This document shows, piece by piece, positions 1-8,846 of a DNA stretch of 64,000 nt. Both the position numbers and the translations under genes were made by a program. Below the pieces are notes generated by a model. It saw only the letters and a program-made list of their open reading frames with translations, made no database searches and was not told where the DNA came from. Origin of the DNA: Pantoea eucrina (GTDB taxonomy: Bacteria; Pseudomonadota; Gammaproteobacteria; Enterobacterales; Enterobacteriaceae); NCBI RefSeq assembly GCF_001691555.1, contig NZ_MAYN01000008.1, positions 700,617-764,616 of the forward strand. The letters are read 5' to 3'. Each line of letters opens with the position of its first letter. Position 1 is the stretch's first letter.

Positions 1-1586
1 GCTTTGAACGGTGCCACGCTGTGGTTCAGCAGCGGCTGCGCGATGCCATCCCAGCTCAGTTCGCTCTGCAGAAACGCCTCAGCACGTTCGCTCAGCGACG
101 GCAGTACCGGCTTCAGCCAGGTCATCAGCACGCGGAACAGGTTGATGCCCATTGAGCAGATCGCCTGCAGGTCAGCGTCGCGGCCTTCCTGTTTCGCCAC
201 CACCCACGGTGCCTGCTCATCAACATAGCGGTTTGCCAGATCGGCCAGCGTCATGATTTCACGAATGGCGCGGTTATATTCGCGGTTCGCCCACGCTTCG
301 CCAATCTTCTCTGACGCCGCCACAAAGGTCTGATAAAGCGCCGGATCGGCGAGTTCAGCAGCCAGTTCACCGTTAAAGCGTTTGGTGATAAAACCGGCGT
401 TGCGCGAGGCAAGGTTAACCACTTTGTTCACGATGTCAGCGTTAACGCGCTGCACAAAATCTTCCAGATTCAGGTCGATGTCATCAATGCGCGAAGAGAG
501 CTTGGCCGCGTAGTAATAGCGCAGGCTGTCGGCATCGAGATGCTGCAGCCAGGTGCTGGCTTTGATAAAGGTGCCGCGCGATTTTGACATCTTCGCGCCG
601 TTTACCGTGACATAGCCATGTACAAACAGATTGGTCGGCTTGCGGAAACCGCTGCCTTCCAGCATGGCTGGCCAGAACAGGCTGTGGAAATAGACGATAT
701 CTTTACCGATAAAGTGGTAGAGCTCGGTCGCGGAATCTTTCTGCCAGAATTCGCTGAAGTCGATATCGCCGCGCTTATCGCACAGGTTCTTAAACGAGCC
801 CATGTACCCGATTGGCGCATCAAGCCAGACGTAGAAATATTTGCCCGGCGCGTCCGGGATCTCGAAGCCAAAGTAGGGCGCATCGCGGGAGATATCCCAC
901 TGCTGCAGTCCCGACTCAAACCACTCCTGCATCTTGTTGGCAACCTGCTCCTGCAGCGCACCGGAGCGGGTCCACGCCTGCAGCATCTCGCTGAACGACG
1001 GCAGATCGAAGAAGAAGTGCTCGGAGTCACGCAGTTCCGGCGTTGCGCCTGATACGACTGATTTAGGCTCAATCAGCTCCGTCGGGCTGTAGGTGGCGCT
1101 GCATACTTCGCAGTTATCGCCATACTGATCGGCTGCTTTACATTTCGGGCAGATGCCCTTCACAAAACGATCGGGCAGGAACATCCCTTTTTCCGGATCG
1201 TAGAGCTGTGAAATGGTGCGCTTTTTGATAAAGCCATTTTCATTCAGGCGCGTGTAGATCAGCTCAGCCAGCTGACGATTCTCATCGGCATGCGTTGAGT
1301 GATAGTTGTCATAGCTGATATTAAAACCGGCGAAGTCAGTTTCGTGCTCCTGCTTCATATCGGCGATCATCTGCTCCGGGGTGATGCCCAGCTGCTGCGC
1401 TTTCAGCATAATCGGCGTGCCGTGGGCATCGTCTGCGCAGATGAAGTAAACCTGATTGCCACGCATTCGCTGGTAACGGACCCATACATCAGCCTGGATG
1501 TGTTCCAGCATGTGACCAAGATGGATAGAGCCGTTTGCGTACGGCAGGGCGCACGTTACCAGTAATTTTTTAGCGACTTGAGTCAT
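1..1586 (-). CDS. metG: Methionine-tRNA ligase, 3' part cut off by the window edge
   Basis: Class I aminoacyl-tRNA synthetase that charges tRNA-Met in the cytoplasm. The reverse strand opens at ATG 1586 with [19 protein letters not shown] and stays open for 528 codons to the window edge. The HIGH box appears as HLGH near residue 25, the four-cysteine zinc knuckle as [17 protein letters not shown] near residues 145-160, and the second ATP-binding signature as KMSKS near residue 330. E. coli MetG has about 675 residues, so roughly the last 150, including the C-terminal dimerisation domain, lie outside. It is divergent from mrp across about 160 bp, the same arrangement as in E. coli. Identification is very secure. 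Confidence 0.97.
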   Translation of the reverse strand, partial: MTQVAKKLLVTCALPYANGSIHLGHMLEHIQADVWVRYQRMRGNQVYFICADDAHGTPIMLKAQQLGITPEQMIADMKQEHETDFAGFNISYDNYHSTHADENRQLAELIYTRLNENGFIKKRTISQLYDPEKGMFLPDRFVKGICPKCKAADQYGDNCEVCSATYSPTELIEPKSVVSGATPELRDSEHFFFDLPSFSEMLQAWTRSGALQEQVANKMQEWFESGLQQWDISRDAPYFGFEIPDAPGKYFYVWLDAPIGYMGSFKNLCDKRGDIDFSEFWQKDSATELYHFIGKDIVYFHSLFWPAMLEGSGFRKPTNLFVHGYVTVNGAKMSKSRGTFIKASTWLQHLDADSLRYYYAAKLSSRIDDIDLNLEDFVQRVNADIVNKVVNLASRNAGFITKRFNGELAAELADPALYQTFVAASEKIGEAWANREYNRAIREIMTLADLANRYVDEQAPWVVAKQEGRDADLQAICSMGINLFRVLMTWLKPVLPSLSERAEAFLQSELSWDGIAQPLLNHSVAPFK

Positions 1587-1749
1587 GATTTGCGTAGCTT
1601 TCCGTTAATAAAAAATCGGGGGTTAGATGGTAACCGAAGCACCCTCCGGCGTAAACACAGGAGGCGCGTCGCGCTCTTTTCCGCGCGGCTCTGATATGAT
1701 TGACCTTATACCGCTACATTCTGGCGTCATGATGAAATAAGGAGAGGGG

Positions 1750-2862
1750 ATGAGCACACAATCCCGGGATTATCATTCACCTGAAGCGTTGCGTGCCGCG
1801 GTCAGCGGCGTGCTGAGCGCGTTTACGCACCCCACGCTGCAGCAGAATCTCACTACGCTGAAAGCGCTGCGGCATGTCGCGCTGCTGGATGAAAAACTGC
1901 ATATTGAGCTGGTTATGCCGTTTGTCTGGCATAGCGCATTTGAGGATCTTAAAGCGCAGGTCAGCGCGGAGCTGCTGCGTCTGACGCAGGCACGCGCTAT
2001 CGACTGGCGTCTGCGCCACGATATCGCCACGCTGAAGCGGGTAAAAAATCAGCCGGGCGTGAACGGCGTGAAAAATATTATTGCGGTCAGCTCCGGCAAA
2101 GGCGGCGTCGGCAAGTCGAGCACGGCGGTCAACATGGCGCTGGCGCTGGCGGCGGAAGGGGCGCGCGTGGGCCTGCTGGATGCGGATATTTATGGTCCCT
2201 CTATCCCGAACATGCTGGGAACGGAAGCGGAGCGTCCGACGTCGCCTGACGGCACGCACATGGCCCCGATTATGGCGCACGGGCTTGCCACCAACTCCAT
2301 TGGCTATCTGGTCACGGACGATAACGCCATGGTGTGGCGTGGGCCAATGGCGAGCAAGGCGCTGCTGCAGCTGCTCAACGAGACGCTGTGGCCCGATCTC
2401 GACTATCTGGTGCTCGATATGCCGCCCGGCACCGGGGATATACAGCTGACGCTGGCGCAGAGCGTACCGGTCACCGGCGCCGTGGTGGTAACTACGCCGC
2501 AGGATATTGCGCTGCTGGATGCGCGCAAAGGCATTGTGATGTTTGAAAAAGTGGCGGTGCCGGTGCTGGGGGTGGTGGAGAACATGAGCATGCATATCTG
2601 CAGTGAATGTGGCCATCACGAGCCAATCTTTGGTACCGGCGGGGCTGAGCGGCTGGTGCAGGATTACCACACCCGCCTGCTGGCACAGCTGCCGCTGCAT
2701 ATTCATCTGCGGGAAGACCTGGATGACGGAACGCCTACGGTGATCCGCCGGCCAGAGAGCGGGTTTACCGCGCTCTATCGCCAGCTGGCGGGGCGCGTAG
2801 CCGCTCAGCTCTACTGGCAGGGCGAGATTATCCCGGGCGACATCGCATTCCGGGCGGTGTAG
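1750..2862 (+). CDS. apbC: Iron-sulfur cluster carrier ATPase Mrp/ApbC
   Basis: P-loop NTPase of the Mrp/NBP35 family that binds and transfers Fe-S clusters to apoproteins in the cytosol. Residues 1-100 form the N-terminal MIP18-like (DUF59) domain. The deviant Walker A motif GKGGVGKSS lies at residues 116-124, and LDMPPGTGD is the family's switch region. The CxxC of HICSECGHH near residue 285 is the expected cluster-binding pair at the dimer interface. The 370-residue length matches the family. A strong ribosome site (AAGGAGAGGGG) sits directly before ATG 1750. The divergent metG neighbour is the usual enterobacterial context. Also known as mrp. Confidence 0.96.
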   Translation: MSTQSRDYHSPEALRAAVSGVLSAFTHPTLQQNLTTLKALRHVALLDEKLHIELVMPFVWHSAFEDLKAQVSAELLRLTQARAIDWRLRHDIATLKRVKNQPGVNGVKNIIAVSSGKGGVGKSSTAVNMALALAAEGARVGLLDADIYGPSIPNMLGTEAERPTSPDGTHMAPIMAHGLATNSIGYLVTDDNAMVWRGPMASKALLQLLNETLWPDLDYLVLDMPPGTGDIQLTLAQSVPVTGAVVVTTPQDIALLDARKGIVMFEKVAVPVLGVVENMSMHICSECGHHEPIFGTGGAERLVQDYHTRLLAQLPLHIHLREDLDDGTPTVIRRPESGFTALYRQLAGRVAAQLYWQGEIIPGDIAFRAV

Positions 2863-2863
2863 C

Positions 2864-3310
2864 TTACGCTGTTTCGCTGGCGCGTCCCGCCAGCGGATAA
2901 TGCATCAGCACATAGGTACCCTGTTCGCCTTCACCGCTGGCGACACGTTGCCAGCCGTGATGCTGGTAGAACGCCAGCGCGGCCCGGTTCTCTGCCAGAC
3001 ATTTCAGCGCGCCGGTTGAGGTAAAGCGTGCTGTAACCTGCTGCAGCAGCGCGCTGCCCACCCCCTGAGCCTGATGCGCCGGGTCAACGTAAAGGCTGTG
3101 CAGAAAATTATCGTTGTCCAGAATACCGGCAAAACCCGCGCGTTCGCCGTTTATCTCCGCTACCAGCACCGTTTCGCCCAGGATCACCGCATCAAAATCT
3201 TCCAGCTGCCAGTCATCACCGTTGAGCCATGTCCAGCTGTGCCGGCGCGCGGCGAGAAACAGCGTGCGCAGAAACGGACGGTCGCTCTCTTGAAAAGGTC
3301 GGATATTCAC
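2864..3310 (-). CDS. GNAT family N-acetyltransferase, GTG start preferred
   Basis: Small acetyltransferase of the GNAT fold (about 149 residues); substrate unknown. The acetyl-CoA signature is visible as DPAHQAQGVGSALLQQV, preceded by the beta-strand LHSLYVD and followed by the typical NRAALAFYQHHGWQ segment. I chose the GTG at 3310 because AGGAG lies 9 bases upstream and the protein then begins NIRPFQESD, as GNAT proteins usually do. An ATG at 3337 would add nine residues but lacks a good ribosome site. The gene is convergent with mrp, with a single base between the stop codons. The family is secure; the physiological role is not. Confidence 0.85.
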   Translation of the reverse strand: MNIRPFQESDRPFLRTLFLAARRHSWTWLNGDDWQLEDFDAVILGETVLVAEINGERAGFAGILDNDNFLHSLYVDPAHQAQGVGSALLQQVTARFTSTGALKCLAENRAALAFYQHHGWQRVASGEGEQGTYVLMHYPLAGRASETA

Positions 3311-3477
3311 GTGCGGGGTCTCCTGAATCGCAAGCATCGCTTATGGCACGCGGTCATACGCACCAGCCTGTAAAAAAAATAGCAGTTTTGCCGCATTCTG
3401 AGAAAGCCTGTTATCGCCGCCGCTTTTCTGTGTAGAATGCCGCGGCAAGCCGCACCGGATCTGGTCTCGCTGCATTG

Positions 3478-3514
3478 ATAGCTTTTGTTTATCTGAGTGA
3501 TAACGTCTGCGTAT
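3478..3514 (+). promoter_or_regulatory. OxyR-type binding site upstream of ahpC
   Basis: Four tetranucleotides in OxyR spacing: ATAG (3478-3481), seven bases, TTAT, seven bases, ATAA, seven bases, GTAT (3511-3514). Against the consensus ATAG-N7-CTAT-N7-ATAG-N7-CTAT this is 13 of 16 positions with exact spacing. It lies about 60 bp before the ahpC start, where OxyR activates ahpCF in E. coli. Seen in sequence; the function is inferred from the family. Confidence 0.6.
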
Positions 3515-3571
3515 TAGCACCTGGCCCGAAAAAACTGTAGCCTGCATCACATCTTTTTAACGGAGGTCACT

Positions 3572-4135
3572 ATGTCAATCATTAACACCAAAATTAAACC
3601 GTTCAAAAACGCAGCGTTCAAAAACGGCGAATTCATCGACGTAACCGAGAAAGACGTTGAAGGTAAATGGAGTGTTTTCTTCTTCTACCCGGCTGACTTC
3701 ACCTTCGTATGCCCGACTGAACTGGGTGACGTTGCAGACCACTACGAAGAGTTCCAGAAACTGGGCGTAGATATCTACTCTGTTTCTACTGACACGCACT
3801 TTACCCACAAAGCCTGGCACGGTTCTTCCGAGACCATCGGCAAAATCCAGTATGCCATGCTCGGCGATCCAACCGGCGCGCTGACCCGCAACTTTGAAAT
3901 CATGCGTGAAGCAGAAGGTCTGGCCGATCGCGGTACCTTCATCGTTGACCCTGAAGGCATCATCCAGGCGATCGAAATCACCGCTGAAGGTATTGGCCGT
4001 GACGCATCTGACCTGCTGCGCAAAGTGAAAGCCGCCCAGTACGTGGCCTCTCACCCAGGCGAAGTCTGCCCGGCTAAATGGAAAGAAGGCGACGCCACGC
4101 TGGCTCCGTCACTGGACCTGGTTGGTAAAATCTAA
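3572..4135 (+). CDS. ahpC: Alkyl hydroperoxide reductase peroxiredoxin subunit AhpC
   Basis: Typical 2-Cys peroxiredoxin that reduces H2O2, organic peroxides and peroxynitrite in the cytosol and is re-reduced by AhpF. The peroxidatic cysteine is C47 in FTFVCPTE; the resolving cysteine is C166 in GEVCPAKW. At 187 residues it has the length of E. coli AhpC. A good ribosome site (ACGGAGGTCACT) precedes ATG 3572. It forms an operon with ahpF 71 bp downstream, separated by a hairpin that could reduce read-through, which fits a much higher need for AhpC. An OxyR-like site lies upstream. Confidence 0.98.
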   Translation: MSIINTKIKPFKNAAFKNGEFIDVTEKDVEGKWSVFFFYPADFTFVCPTELGDVADHYEEFQKLGVDIYSVSTDTHFTHKAWHGSSETIGKIQYAMLGDPTGALTRNFEIMREAEGLADRGTFIVDPEGIIQAIEITAEGIGRDASDLLRKVKAAQYVASHPGEVCPAKWKEGDATLAPSLDLVGKI

Positions 4136-4165
4136 GTTACCTGACACCATTCGGTCTCTTTTTTA

Positions 4166-4189
4166 TCGGGTGCTGCGGCACCCGATTTT
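4166..4189 (+). terminator. Attenuator-like hairpin between ahpC and ahpF
   Basis: An 8-bp perfect stem (TCGGGTGC / GCACCCGA) with a four-base loop is followed by TTTTC. The T run is short, so it is more likely a partial terminator or mRNA stabiliser than a full stop. It would favour ahpC over ahpF expression. Confidence 0.6.
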
Positions 4190-4206
4190 CTTCACAGGAA
4201 CTCACT

Positions 4207-5775
4207 ATGCTCGACACCAATTTAAAAACCCAGCTTAAGGCTTACCTTGAGAAACTAACGAAACCGGTTGAGTTGATTGCTACCCTGGATGAGGGCGCTA
4301 AATCTGCAGAGATCCGTACGCTGTTAGCAGACATTGCTGCGCTCTCTGACAAAGTCAGCTTCCGTGAAGAGAACGATCGTCCGGTCCGCAAGCCATCGTT
4401 TCTGATTACCAACCCAGGCAGCCAGAGCGGTCCGCGCTTTGCCGGTTCGCCAATGGGCCATGAATTTACGTCACTGGTGCTGGCCCTGCTCCAGACCGGT
4501 GGACATCCCTCTAAAGAGGCGCAAAGCCTGCTGGATCAGGTTATTTCACTCGATACCGATCTGCACTTTGAAACGTACTATTCGCTCTCCTGCCACAACT
4601 GCCCGGACGTGGTGCAGGCGCTGAACCTGATGGCGGTGCTTAACCCGCGTATCAGCCACACCGCCATTGATGGCGGCGTGTTCCAGCATGAAATCACCGA
4701 GCGCAACGTCATGGGCGTGCCGGCTGTCTACCTTAACGGCAAAGAGTTTGGTCAGGGCCGCATGAGCCTGGCTGAAATCGTCGGAAAAGTAGATACCAAC
4801 GCTGATAAGCGTGCGGCAGAAGAGCTGAACAAGCGTGACGCTTATGAAGTCCTGATCATCGGCAGTGGTCCGGCAGGCGCCGCGGCCGCTATCTACTCCG
4901 CGCGTAAAGGTATTCGCACCGGCCTGATGGGCGAGCGTTTTGGCGGCCAGGTGCTGGATACAGTAGATATTGAAAACTACATCTCTGTACCCAAAACAGA
5001 AGGTGCGAAGCTGGCGGGTTCACTGCGCGCGCACGTCGATGATTACGCGGTGGATGTGATTGACACGCAGAGCGCGATTAAACTGATCCCGGCCGCGCAG
5101 GAAGGGGGATTGCACGCTATTGAAACCGCTTCCGGCGCGGTGCTGAAATCACGCAGCATCATTATCGCCACCGGCGCGCGCTGGCGCAACATGGGCGTAC
5201 CGGGCGAAGATCAGTATCGTACCAAAGGGGTAACCTACTGTCCGCACTGCGACGGCCCGCTGTTTAAAGGCAAGCGCACCGCGGTCATTGGCGGCGGTAA
5301 CTCCGGCGTGGAAGCGGCCATCGACCTGGCCGGTATCGTTGAGCACGTTACGCTGCTGGAATTTGCCGGTGAAATGCGTGCCGACAAAGTGCTGCAGGAT
5401 AAACTGCGCAGCCTGAAAAATGTCGACGTGATCCTCAACGCCCAGACTACCGAAGTCAAAGGCGACGGCAGCAAAGTCACCGGCCTGGCGTATCTGGATC
5501 GCACCACGCAGACCACGCACGAGCTGGCGCTGAGCGGCATCTTTGTACAGATTGGTCTGCTGCCTAATACCGGCTTCCTTGAAGGCGCGGTAGAGCGTAA
5601 CCGCATGGGTGAAGTGATCATCGATGCGAAGTGCGAAACCAGCCTGAAAGGCGTGTTTGCCGCCGGCGACTGCACCACGGTGCCCTATAAGCAGATTATC
5701 ATCGCCAGCGGCGAGGGCGCTAAAGCGTCACTCAGCGCCTTTGATTATCTGATCCGCACCCAGCCGGCACAGTAA
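4207..5775 (+). CDS. ahpF: Alkyl hydroperoxide reductase flavoprotein subunit AhpF
   Basis: FAD-dependent NADH oxidoreductase that passes electrons to AhpC. The N-terminal tandem thioredoxin-fold domain carries C129-H-N-C132. The thioredoxin-reductase-like part has the FAD motif [10 protein letters not shown] near residue 220, the redox pair C345-P-H-C348, the NAD(P) motif GGGNSG near residue 362, and the closing FAD segment [14 protein letters not shown]. At 522 residues it matches E. coli AhpF (521). It is co-transcribed with ahpC and followed by a strong terminator. In E. coli ahpCF lies elsewhere, so the position beside metG/mrp is a lineage-specific arrangement. Confidence 0.98.
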   Translation: MLDTNLKTQLKAYLEKLTKPVELIATLDEGAKSAEIRTLLADIAALSDKVSFREENDRPVRKPSFLITNPGSQSGPRFAGSPMGHEFTSLVLALLQTGGHPSKEAQSLLDQVISLDTDLHFETYYSLSCHNCPDVVQALNLMAVLNPRISHTAIDGGVFQHEITERNVMGVPAVYLNGKEFGQGRMSLAEIVGKVDTNADKRAAEELNKRDAYEVLIIGSGPAGAAAAIYSARKGIRTGLMGERFGGQVLDTVDIENYISVPKTEGAKLAGSLRAHVDDYAVDVIDTQSAIKLIPAAQEGGLHAIETASGAVLKSRSIIIATGARWRNMGVPGEDQYRTKGVTYCPHCDGPLFKGKRTAVIGGGNSGVEAAIDLAGIVEHVTLLEFAGEMRADKVLQDKLRSLKNVDVILNAQTTEVKGDGSKVTGLAYLDRTTQTTHELALSGIFVQIGLLPNTGFLEGAVERNRMGEVIIDAKCETSLKGVFAAGDCTTVPYKQIIIASGEGAKASLSAFDYLIRTQPAQ

Positions 5776-5799
5776 ATTCAATTCTGTTATCCGGCCTGC

Positions 5800-5829
5800 G
5801 CCCCGCACCTTGCTGCGGGGCTTTTTTTT
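5800..5829 (+). terminator. Rho-independent terminator of ahpCF
   Basis: GC-rich stem (GCCCCGCA ... TGCGGGGC) followed by eight T, 24 bp after the ahpF stop codon. Confidence 0.9.
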
Positions 5830-5837
5830 GCCGTTAA

Positions 5838-6041
5838 TCAGCCAAGCCAGCGGCGTGCTTCGCTATCGCTGAGGTCGCGGTAGTAAAGCTTGTGCAGCCG
5901 CGCGCCACAGCCGCGACAGCGTGCGGTGATACAGGTGGCCAGGCAGTAACGTCCGGCAGGGTTCAGAACGCCGGGGCGGCTGATTGTAATCTGATGCCAG
6001 CGGTGAGCATGCGGAATAAGATGGCGCAGCAGGTTAATCAT
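5838..6041 (-). CDS. Small Cys-rich protein, possible zinc ribbon, function unknown
   Basis: A 67-residue open frame on the reverse strand, convergent with ahpF across the terminator. Four cysteines sit in a compact block (YCLATC, then CRGCGARLHKL), spaced like a treble-clef or zinc-ribbon site. The end YYRDLSDSEARRWLG is polar and looks like real coding sequence. The N-terminus is basic and His-rich. I do not recognise the family. The ribosome site is weak (GGATATCACC before ATG), and the gene could be shorter or spurious. No function is proposed beyond possible metal or nucleic-acid binding. Confidence 0.5.
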   Translation of the reverse strand: MINLLRHLIPHAHRWHQITISRPGVLNPAGRYCLATCITARCRGCGARLHKLYYRDLSDSEARRWLG

Positions 6042-6236
6042 GGTGATATCCGGCAGGGTGGTCCGGCAGCAGATTAAGCACGCAGCAGCGTTATCGCGGC
6101 TTGCGCTGTATCAATAAACCGGTCACCCCAGCGGTCTGTCTGCCTCTGCAACCGCGCAGATCAATGTTTCTGCTCTCTGTGGCTTGCTTCAGGCGATCAC
6201 TTCCCCTAAGCTGCCGGTGTGTCGTAACAGACACCA

Positions 6237-6317
6237 TGACTCGGGGTGCCCTTCTTTGTGAAGGCTGAGAAATACCCGTATTACCTGATCTGGATAATGC
6301 CAGCGTAGGGAAGTCAG
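6237..6317 (+). promoter_or_regulatory. TPP (THI element) riboswitch
   Basis: The conserved thiamine-pyrophosphate aptamer is readable: ACTCGGGGTGCCC, then the core GGCTGAGAAATACCC, then ACCTGATCTGGATAATGCC and the closing GCGTAGGGAAGT. It lies about 45 bp before thiD and should switch off its expression when TPP is abundant. A candidate promoter is TTGCTT (6184) with TAAGCT 17 bases downstream, which is weak. Confidence 0.95.
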
Positions 6318-6364
6318 ATGCCTGCGCGCATTCGCCTTCCTGTACGCCTGACAGGAGCGCTATG

Positions 6365-7198
6365 ATGACCCACCCTTTCTCTGCTTTGCCGCGCGGCTTG
6401 CCCCGTATAAATGCCCTGACCATTGCCGGCACCGATCCCAGCGGCGGCGCGGGGATTCAGGCCGATCTCAAAACCTTTTCTGCACTCAGCGCCTACGGCA
6501 CCAGCGTCATTACCGCACTGGTGGCGCAAAACACCTGCGGCGTGCAGTCGGTCTGTTATCTTTCCCCGGCGTTTGTCGCCGCACAGCTCGATTCGGTCCT
6601 GAGCGATATCCGTATCGATACGGCGAAAATCGGCATGCTGGCCGGGAGCGATATCGTGGAGGTCGTAGCAGAAAAACTGGCGCGTGCGCGGCTGCCGTTT
6701 GTGGTGCTGGATACGGTCATGATTGCCAAAAGCGGCGATGCGCTGCTGGCCCCCGAGGCGGTGGCAGCGATGCGTGAGCGGCTGCTGCCGCAGGTTTCAC
6801 TGATCACGCCTAATCTGCCGGAAGCGGCGGCGCTGCTGGAAACGGCACCTGCCCGGGATGAGCGCGCCATGCTGCAGCAGGGGGAGGGACTGCTGGATCT
6901 CGGCTGTGCAGCGGTGCTGATGAAGGGCGGCCATCTGGAGGATGCAGAGAGCCCTGACTGGCTGATCACCCGCAGCGGTCGCACCCGTTTTACGGCGCCG
7001 CGCGTGGCGACGCGTCATACCCACGGCACCGGCTGTACACTGTCGGCAGCGCTGGCGGCGCTGCGACCACGGCATGAGAGCTGGGCTGATACAGTGGCAG
7101 CGGCAAAAGGCTGGCTGCAGCAGGCGCTGCTGCAGGCCGATTCACTGGAGGCAGGAAAGGGCATCGGGCCGGTGCATCATTTTCATCACTGGTGGTAG
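6365..7198 (+). CDS. thiD: Hydroxymethylpyrimidine/phosphomethylpyrimidine kinase
   Basis: Phosphorylates HMP and then HMP-phosphate to HMP-PP for thiamine synthesis; a cytosolic ribokinase-like enzyme. It begins with the characteristic ALTIAGTDPSGGAGIQADLKT block and carries the C-terminal HGTGCTLSAALAAL motif with the phosphotransfer anion hole and active-site Cys. Two ATGs are adjacent (6362 and 6365). I prefer 6365, seven bases after AGGAG, giving 277 residues. Expression is controlled by the TPP riboswitch just upstream. In E. coli thiD follows thiM; here thiM is absent and thiD is the first gene after the riboswitch. Confidence 0.96.
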   Translation: MTHPFSALPRGLPRINALTIAGTDPSGGAGIQADLKTFSALSAYGTSVITALVAQNTCGVQSVCYLSPAFVAAQLDSVLSDIRIDTAKIGMLAGSDIVEVVAEKLARARLPFVVLDTVMIAKSGDALLAPEAVAAMRERLLPQVSLITPNLPEAAALLETAPARDERAMLQQGEGLLDLGCAAVLMKGGHLEDAESPDWLITRSGRTRFTAPRVATRHTHGTGCTLSAALAALRPRHESWADTVAAAKGWLQQALLQADSLEAGKGIGPVHHFHHWW

Positions 7199-7224
7199 GA
7201 CGCAGGCGGATAGTACGCAGGCAT

Positions 7225-7255
7225 AAAAAAAGCAGCCTTACAGGCTGCTCTTTTT
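7225..7255. terminator. Terminator between thiD and tRNA-Asn
   Basis: The stem AGCAGCC / GGCTGCT has a T run on the right and a run of A on the left, so it can end transcription from both thiD and the opposing tRNA gene. Confidence 0.8.
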
Positions 7256-7262
7256 AAGAATC

Positions 7263-7338
7263 TGGCTCCTCTGACTGGACTCGAACCAGTGACATACGGA
7301 TTAACAGTCCGCCGTTCTACCGACTGAACTACAGAGGA
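7263..7338 (-). tRNA. tRNA-Asn (anticodon GTT)
   Basis: On the reverse strand a 76-nt cloverleaf reads TCCTCTGTAGTTCAGTCGG at the 5' end, has anticodon loop CTGTTAA (GTT), the T-loop GGTTCGAGTCC, and ends in an encoded CCA. The acceptor arms TCCTCTG and CAGAGGA pair fully. It matches enterobacterial tRNA-Asn. Confidence 0.97.
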
Positions 7339-7440
7339 ATTGTGTGGAACGGGGCGCATAATATCGGGCAGCCTGCTGCGTGTCAAAGCCCTTTTGCAAA
7401 ATTTTCACCGACTGCTGAATAAACCGCCACTCCCTGACAC

Positions 7441-7460
7441 AATGTGAGGAATATCACCAA
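7441..7460 (+). promoter_or_regulatory. CRP-like binding site
   Basis: TGTGA-GGAATA-TCACC (7443-7458) with AT-rich flanks agrees with the CRP consensus TGTGA-N6-TCACA in 9 of 10 core positions. It lies about 150 bp before the oxidoreductase start and is divergent from tRNA-Asn. It suggests control by carbon source; there is no experimental support. Confidence 0.55.
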
Positions 7461-7523
7461 AGTACTGCAACCTTACAGCGGTAATTGCTGGTTTTGTCGT
7501 GTGCCCCACATCAATGATCACAG

Positions 7524-7556
7524 ATATTTCATTTCGCCATTGTGGCGCCGAAATAT
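7524..7556 (+). promoter_or_regulatory. Inverted repeat, possible operator of the downstream oxidoreductase
   Basis: ATATTTC (7524-7530) is the exact reverse complement of GAAATAT (7550-7556). An outer TTTCATTTCG / CGAAATATGAAA relationship also exists. Symmetric sites of this size upstream of sugar-related dehydrogenases are often repressor operators. The regulator is unknown. Confidence 0.3.
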
Positions 7557-7602
7557 GAAACATATATTCCGCGAAACCTTCTCTACTTTTCACGGGTGCA
7601 GC

Positions 7603-8724
7603 ATGAACAGAGTCAGAATCGGAATGATTGGCAGCGGATATATCGGGCGGTGTCACGCTATCGCCTATGCGCAGGCACCCACGGTATTTGCCCTGAAGGG
7701 GGAGATCGTGCGTGAGATGCTGGCTGAAGTAAACCCGGCCCTGGCGGCAAAGCAGGCCGCCACGTTTGGCTTTGCCCGTTCCACCGGCGACTGGCGCGAG
7801 CTGGTCAGCGATCCGCAGATCGATGTCGTGGATATCTGCGCGCCCAACTTCCTGCATAAAGAGATGGCGCTGGAGGCGATTCGCCACGGCAAACATGTCT
7901 ACTCGGAAAAACCGCTGTCGCTGAGCGTAGCGGATGCAGAGGAGATGGTACAGGCCGCAGAGCGGGCAGGTGTAAAAACGCTGGTGGGCTTTAACTACAT
8001 GAAAAACCCGACCAGCCAGCTGGCGCGGGAGATCATTGCGCGCGGCGAGATTGGTGACGTGGTGCATTTTTACGGCACCCATAACGAAGATTATCTCGCC
8101 AGCCCGCAGACGCCGCTGGACTGGCACTGTCAGCAAAAACTGGCGGGGCTGGGCGCGCTGGGCGATCTGGCAGCGCACATCGTCAATATGGCGCACTATC
8201 TGGTGGGCGACATCGAGGAAGTCAGCGGTGACATGATGACGGTTATCACGCAGCGGCCCGACCCTAAAGATCCTGCGCGTCTGCTGCCGGTAGAGAATGA
8301 AGATCAGGCCAGCGCGCTGCTGCGCTTCAGAAATGGCGCGCACGGGGTTATTGAGACCTCACGCATCGCCTGCGGCAGCAAAATGGGGCTGACCTACGTA
8401 GTGACCGGCACCCGGGGCACGCTGCGTTATACCCAGGAGCGCATGGCGGAGCTGGAGCTTTATCTCCACGATGAGCCTGCCGGGCGGCAGGGCTTTAAAA
8501 CGCTGCTCACCGGGCCGGCGCATCCGGACTACGCCAGCTTCTGCGTCTCTGCCGGACACGGTATTGGTTTTAACGACCAGAAAACCGTGGAGATCCGCGA
8601 CCTGATCAACGGCATCGCGGCGGGCGATCGTATGTGGCCGGACTTTGCCGAAGGGTTACAGGTACAAAAGGTGCTGGAAGCCATCGCAGTTTCGGCGGCT
8701 GAGCGGCGCTGGATGAAGGTGTGA
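7603..8724 (+). CDS. Gfo/Idh/MocA family oxidoreductase
   Basis: NAD(P)-dependent sugar or polyol dehydrogenase, 373 residues. The Rossmann motif GMIGSGYIGRCHA lies at residues 7-19, and E102-K103-P104 is the family's EKP motif with the catalytic lysine. The LGALGDLAAHIVNMAHYL segment carries the downstream active-site Asp/His. I chose ATG 7603 because the protein then starts directly with the nucleotide-binding strand; the frame is open further upstream but without homology-like sequence. It stands alone, with a CRP-like site and an inverted repeat upstream, so a catabolic role is likely. The exact substrate (inositol-like or hexose derivative) cannot be read from sequence. Confidence 0.9.
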   Translation: MNRVRIGMIGSGYIGRCHAIAYAQAPTVFALKGEIVREMLAEVNPALAAKQAATFGFARSTGDWRELVSDPQIDVVDICAPNFLHKEMALEAIRHGKHVYSEKPLSLSVADAEEMVQAAERAGVKTLVGFNYMKNPTSQLAREIIARGEIGDVVHFYGTHNEDYLASPQTPLDWHCQQKLAGLGALGDLAAHIVNMAHYLVGDIEEVSGDMMTVITQRPDPKDPARLLPVENEDQASALLRFRNGAHGVIETSRIACGSKMGLTYVVTGTRGTLRYTQERMAELELYLHDEPAGRQGFKTLLTGPAHPDYASFCVSAGHGIGFNDQKTVEIRDLINGIAAGDRMWPDFAEGLQVQKVLEAIAVSAAERRWMKV

Positions 8725-8772
8725 TGCGGAGGGTTAAGCCAGTCGCCCTGACTGCAGAGCGGCTTTTGAGGA

Positions 8773-8826
8773 GGTCGCCGGGTGTGGCGACCCTGCAAGT
8801 CACAGGGTGCGCATTGATGCGCCCCT
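8773..8826. repeat. Palindromic repeats between convergent genes
   Basis: A 7-bp stem GGTCGCC / GGCGACC (8773-8792) is followed by CAGGGTGCGCATTGATGCGCCCCTG (8802-8826), a member of the GGGCGCATTnATGCGCCC family found at several other sites here. It lies between the convergent oxidoreductase and yegS genes. Confidence 0.65.
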
Positions 8827-8846
8827 GATGTTACGCACGCCCGTTG

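Noticed and set aside
1777..2706. Reverse open frame of 309 codons opposite mrp
   Set aside because: Shadow of mrp, which has intact catalytic motifs and a good ribosome site.
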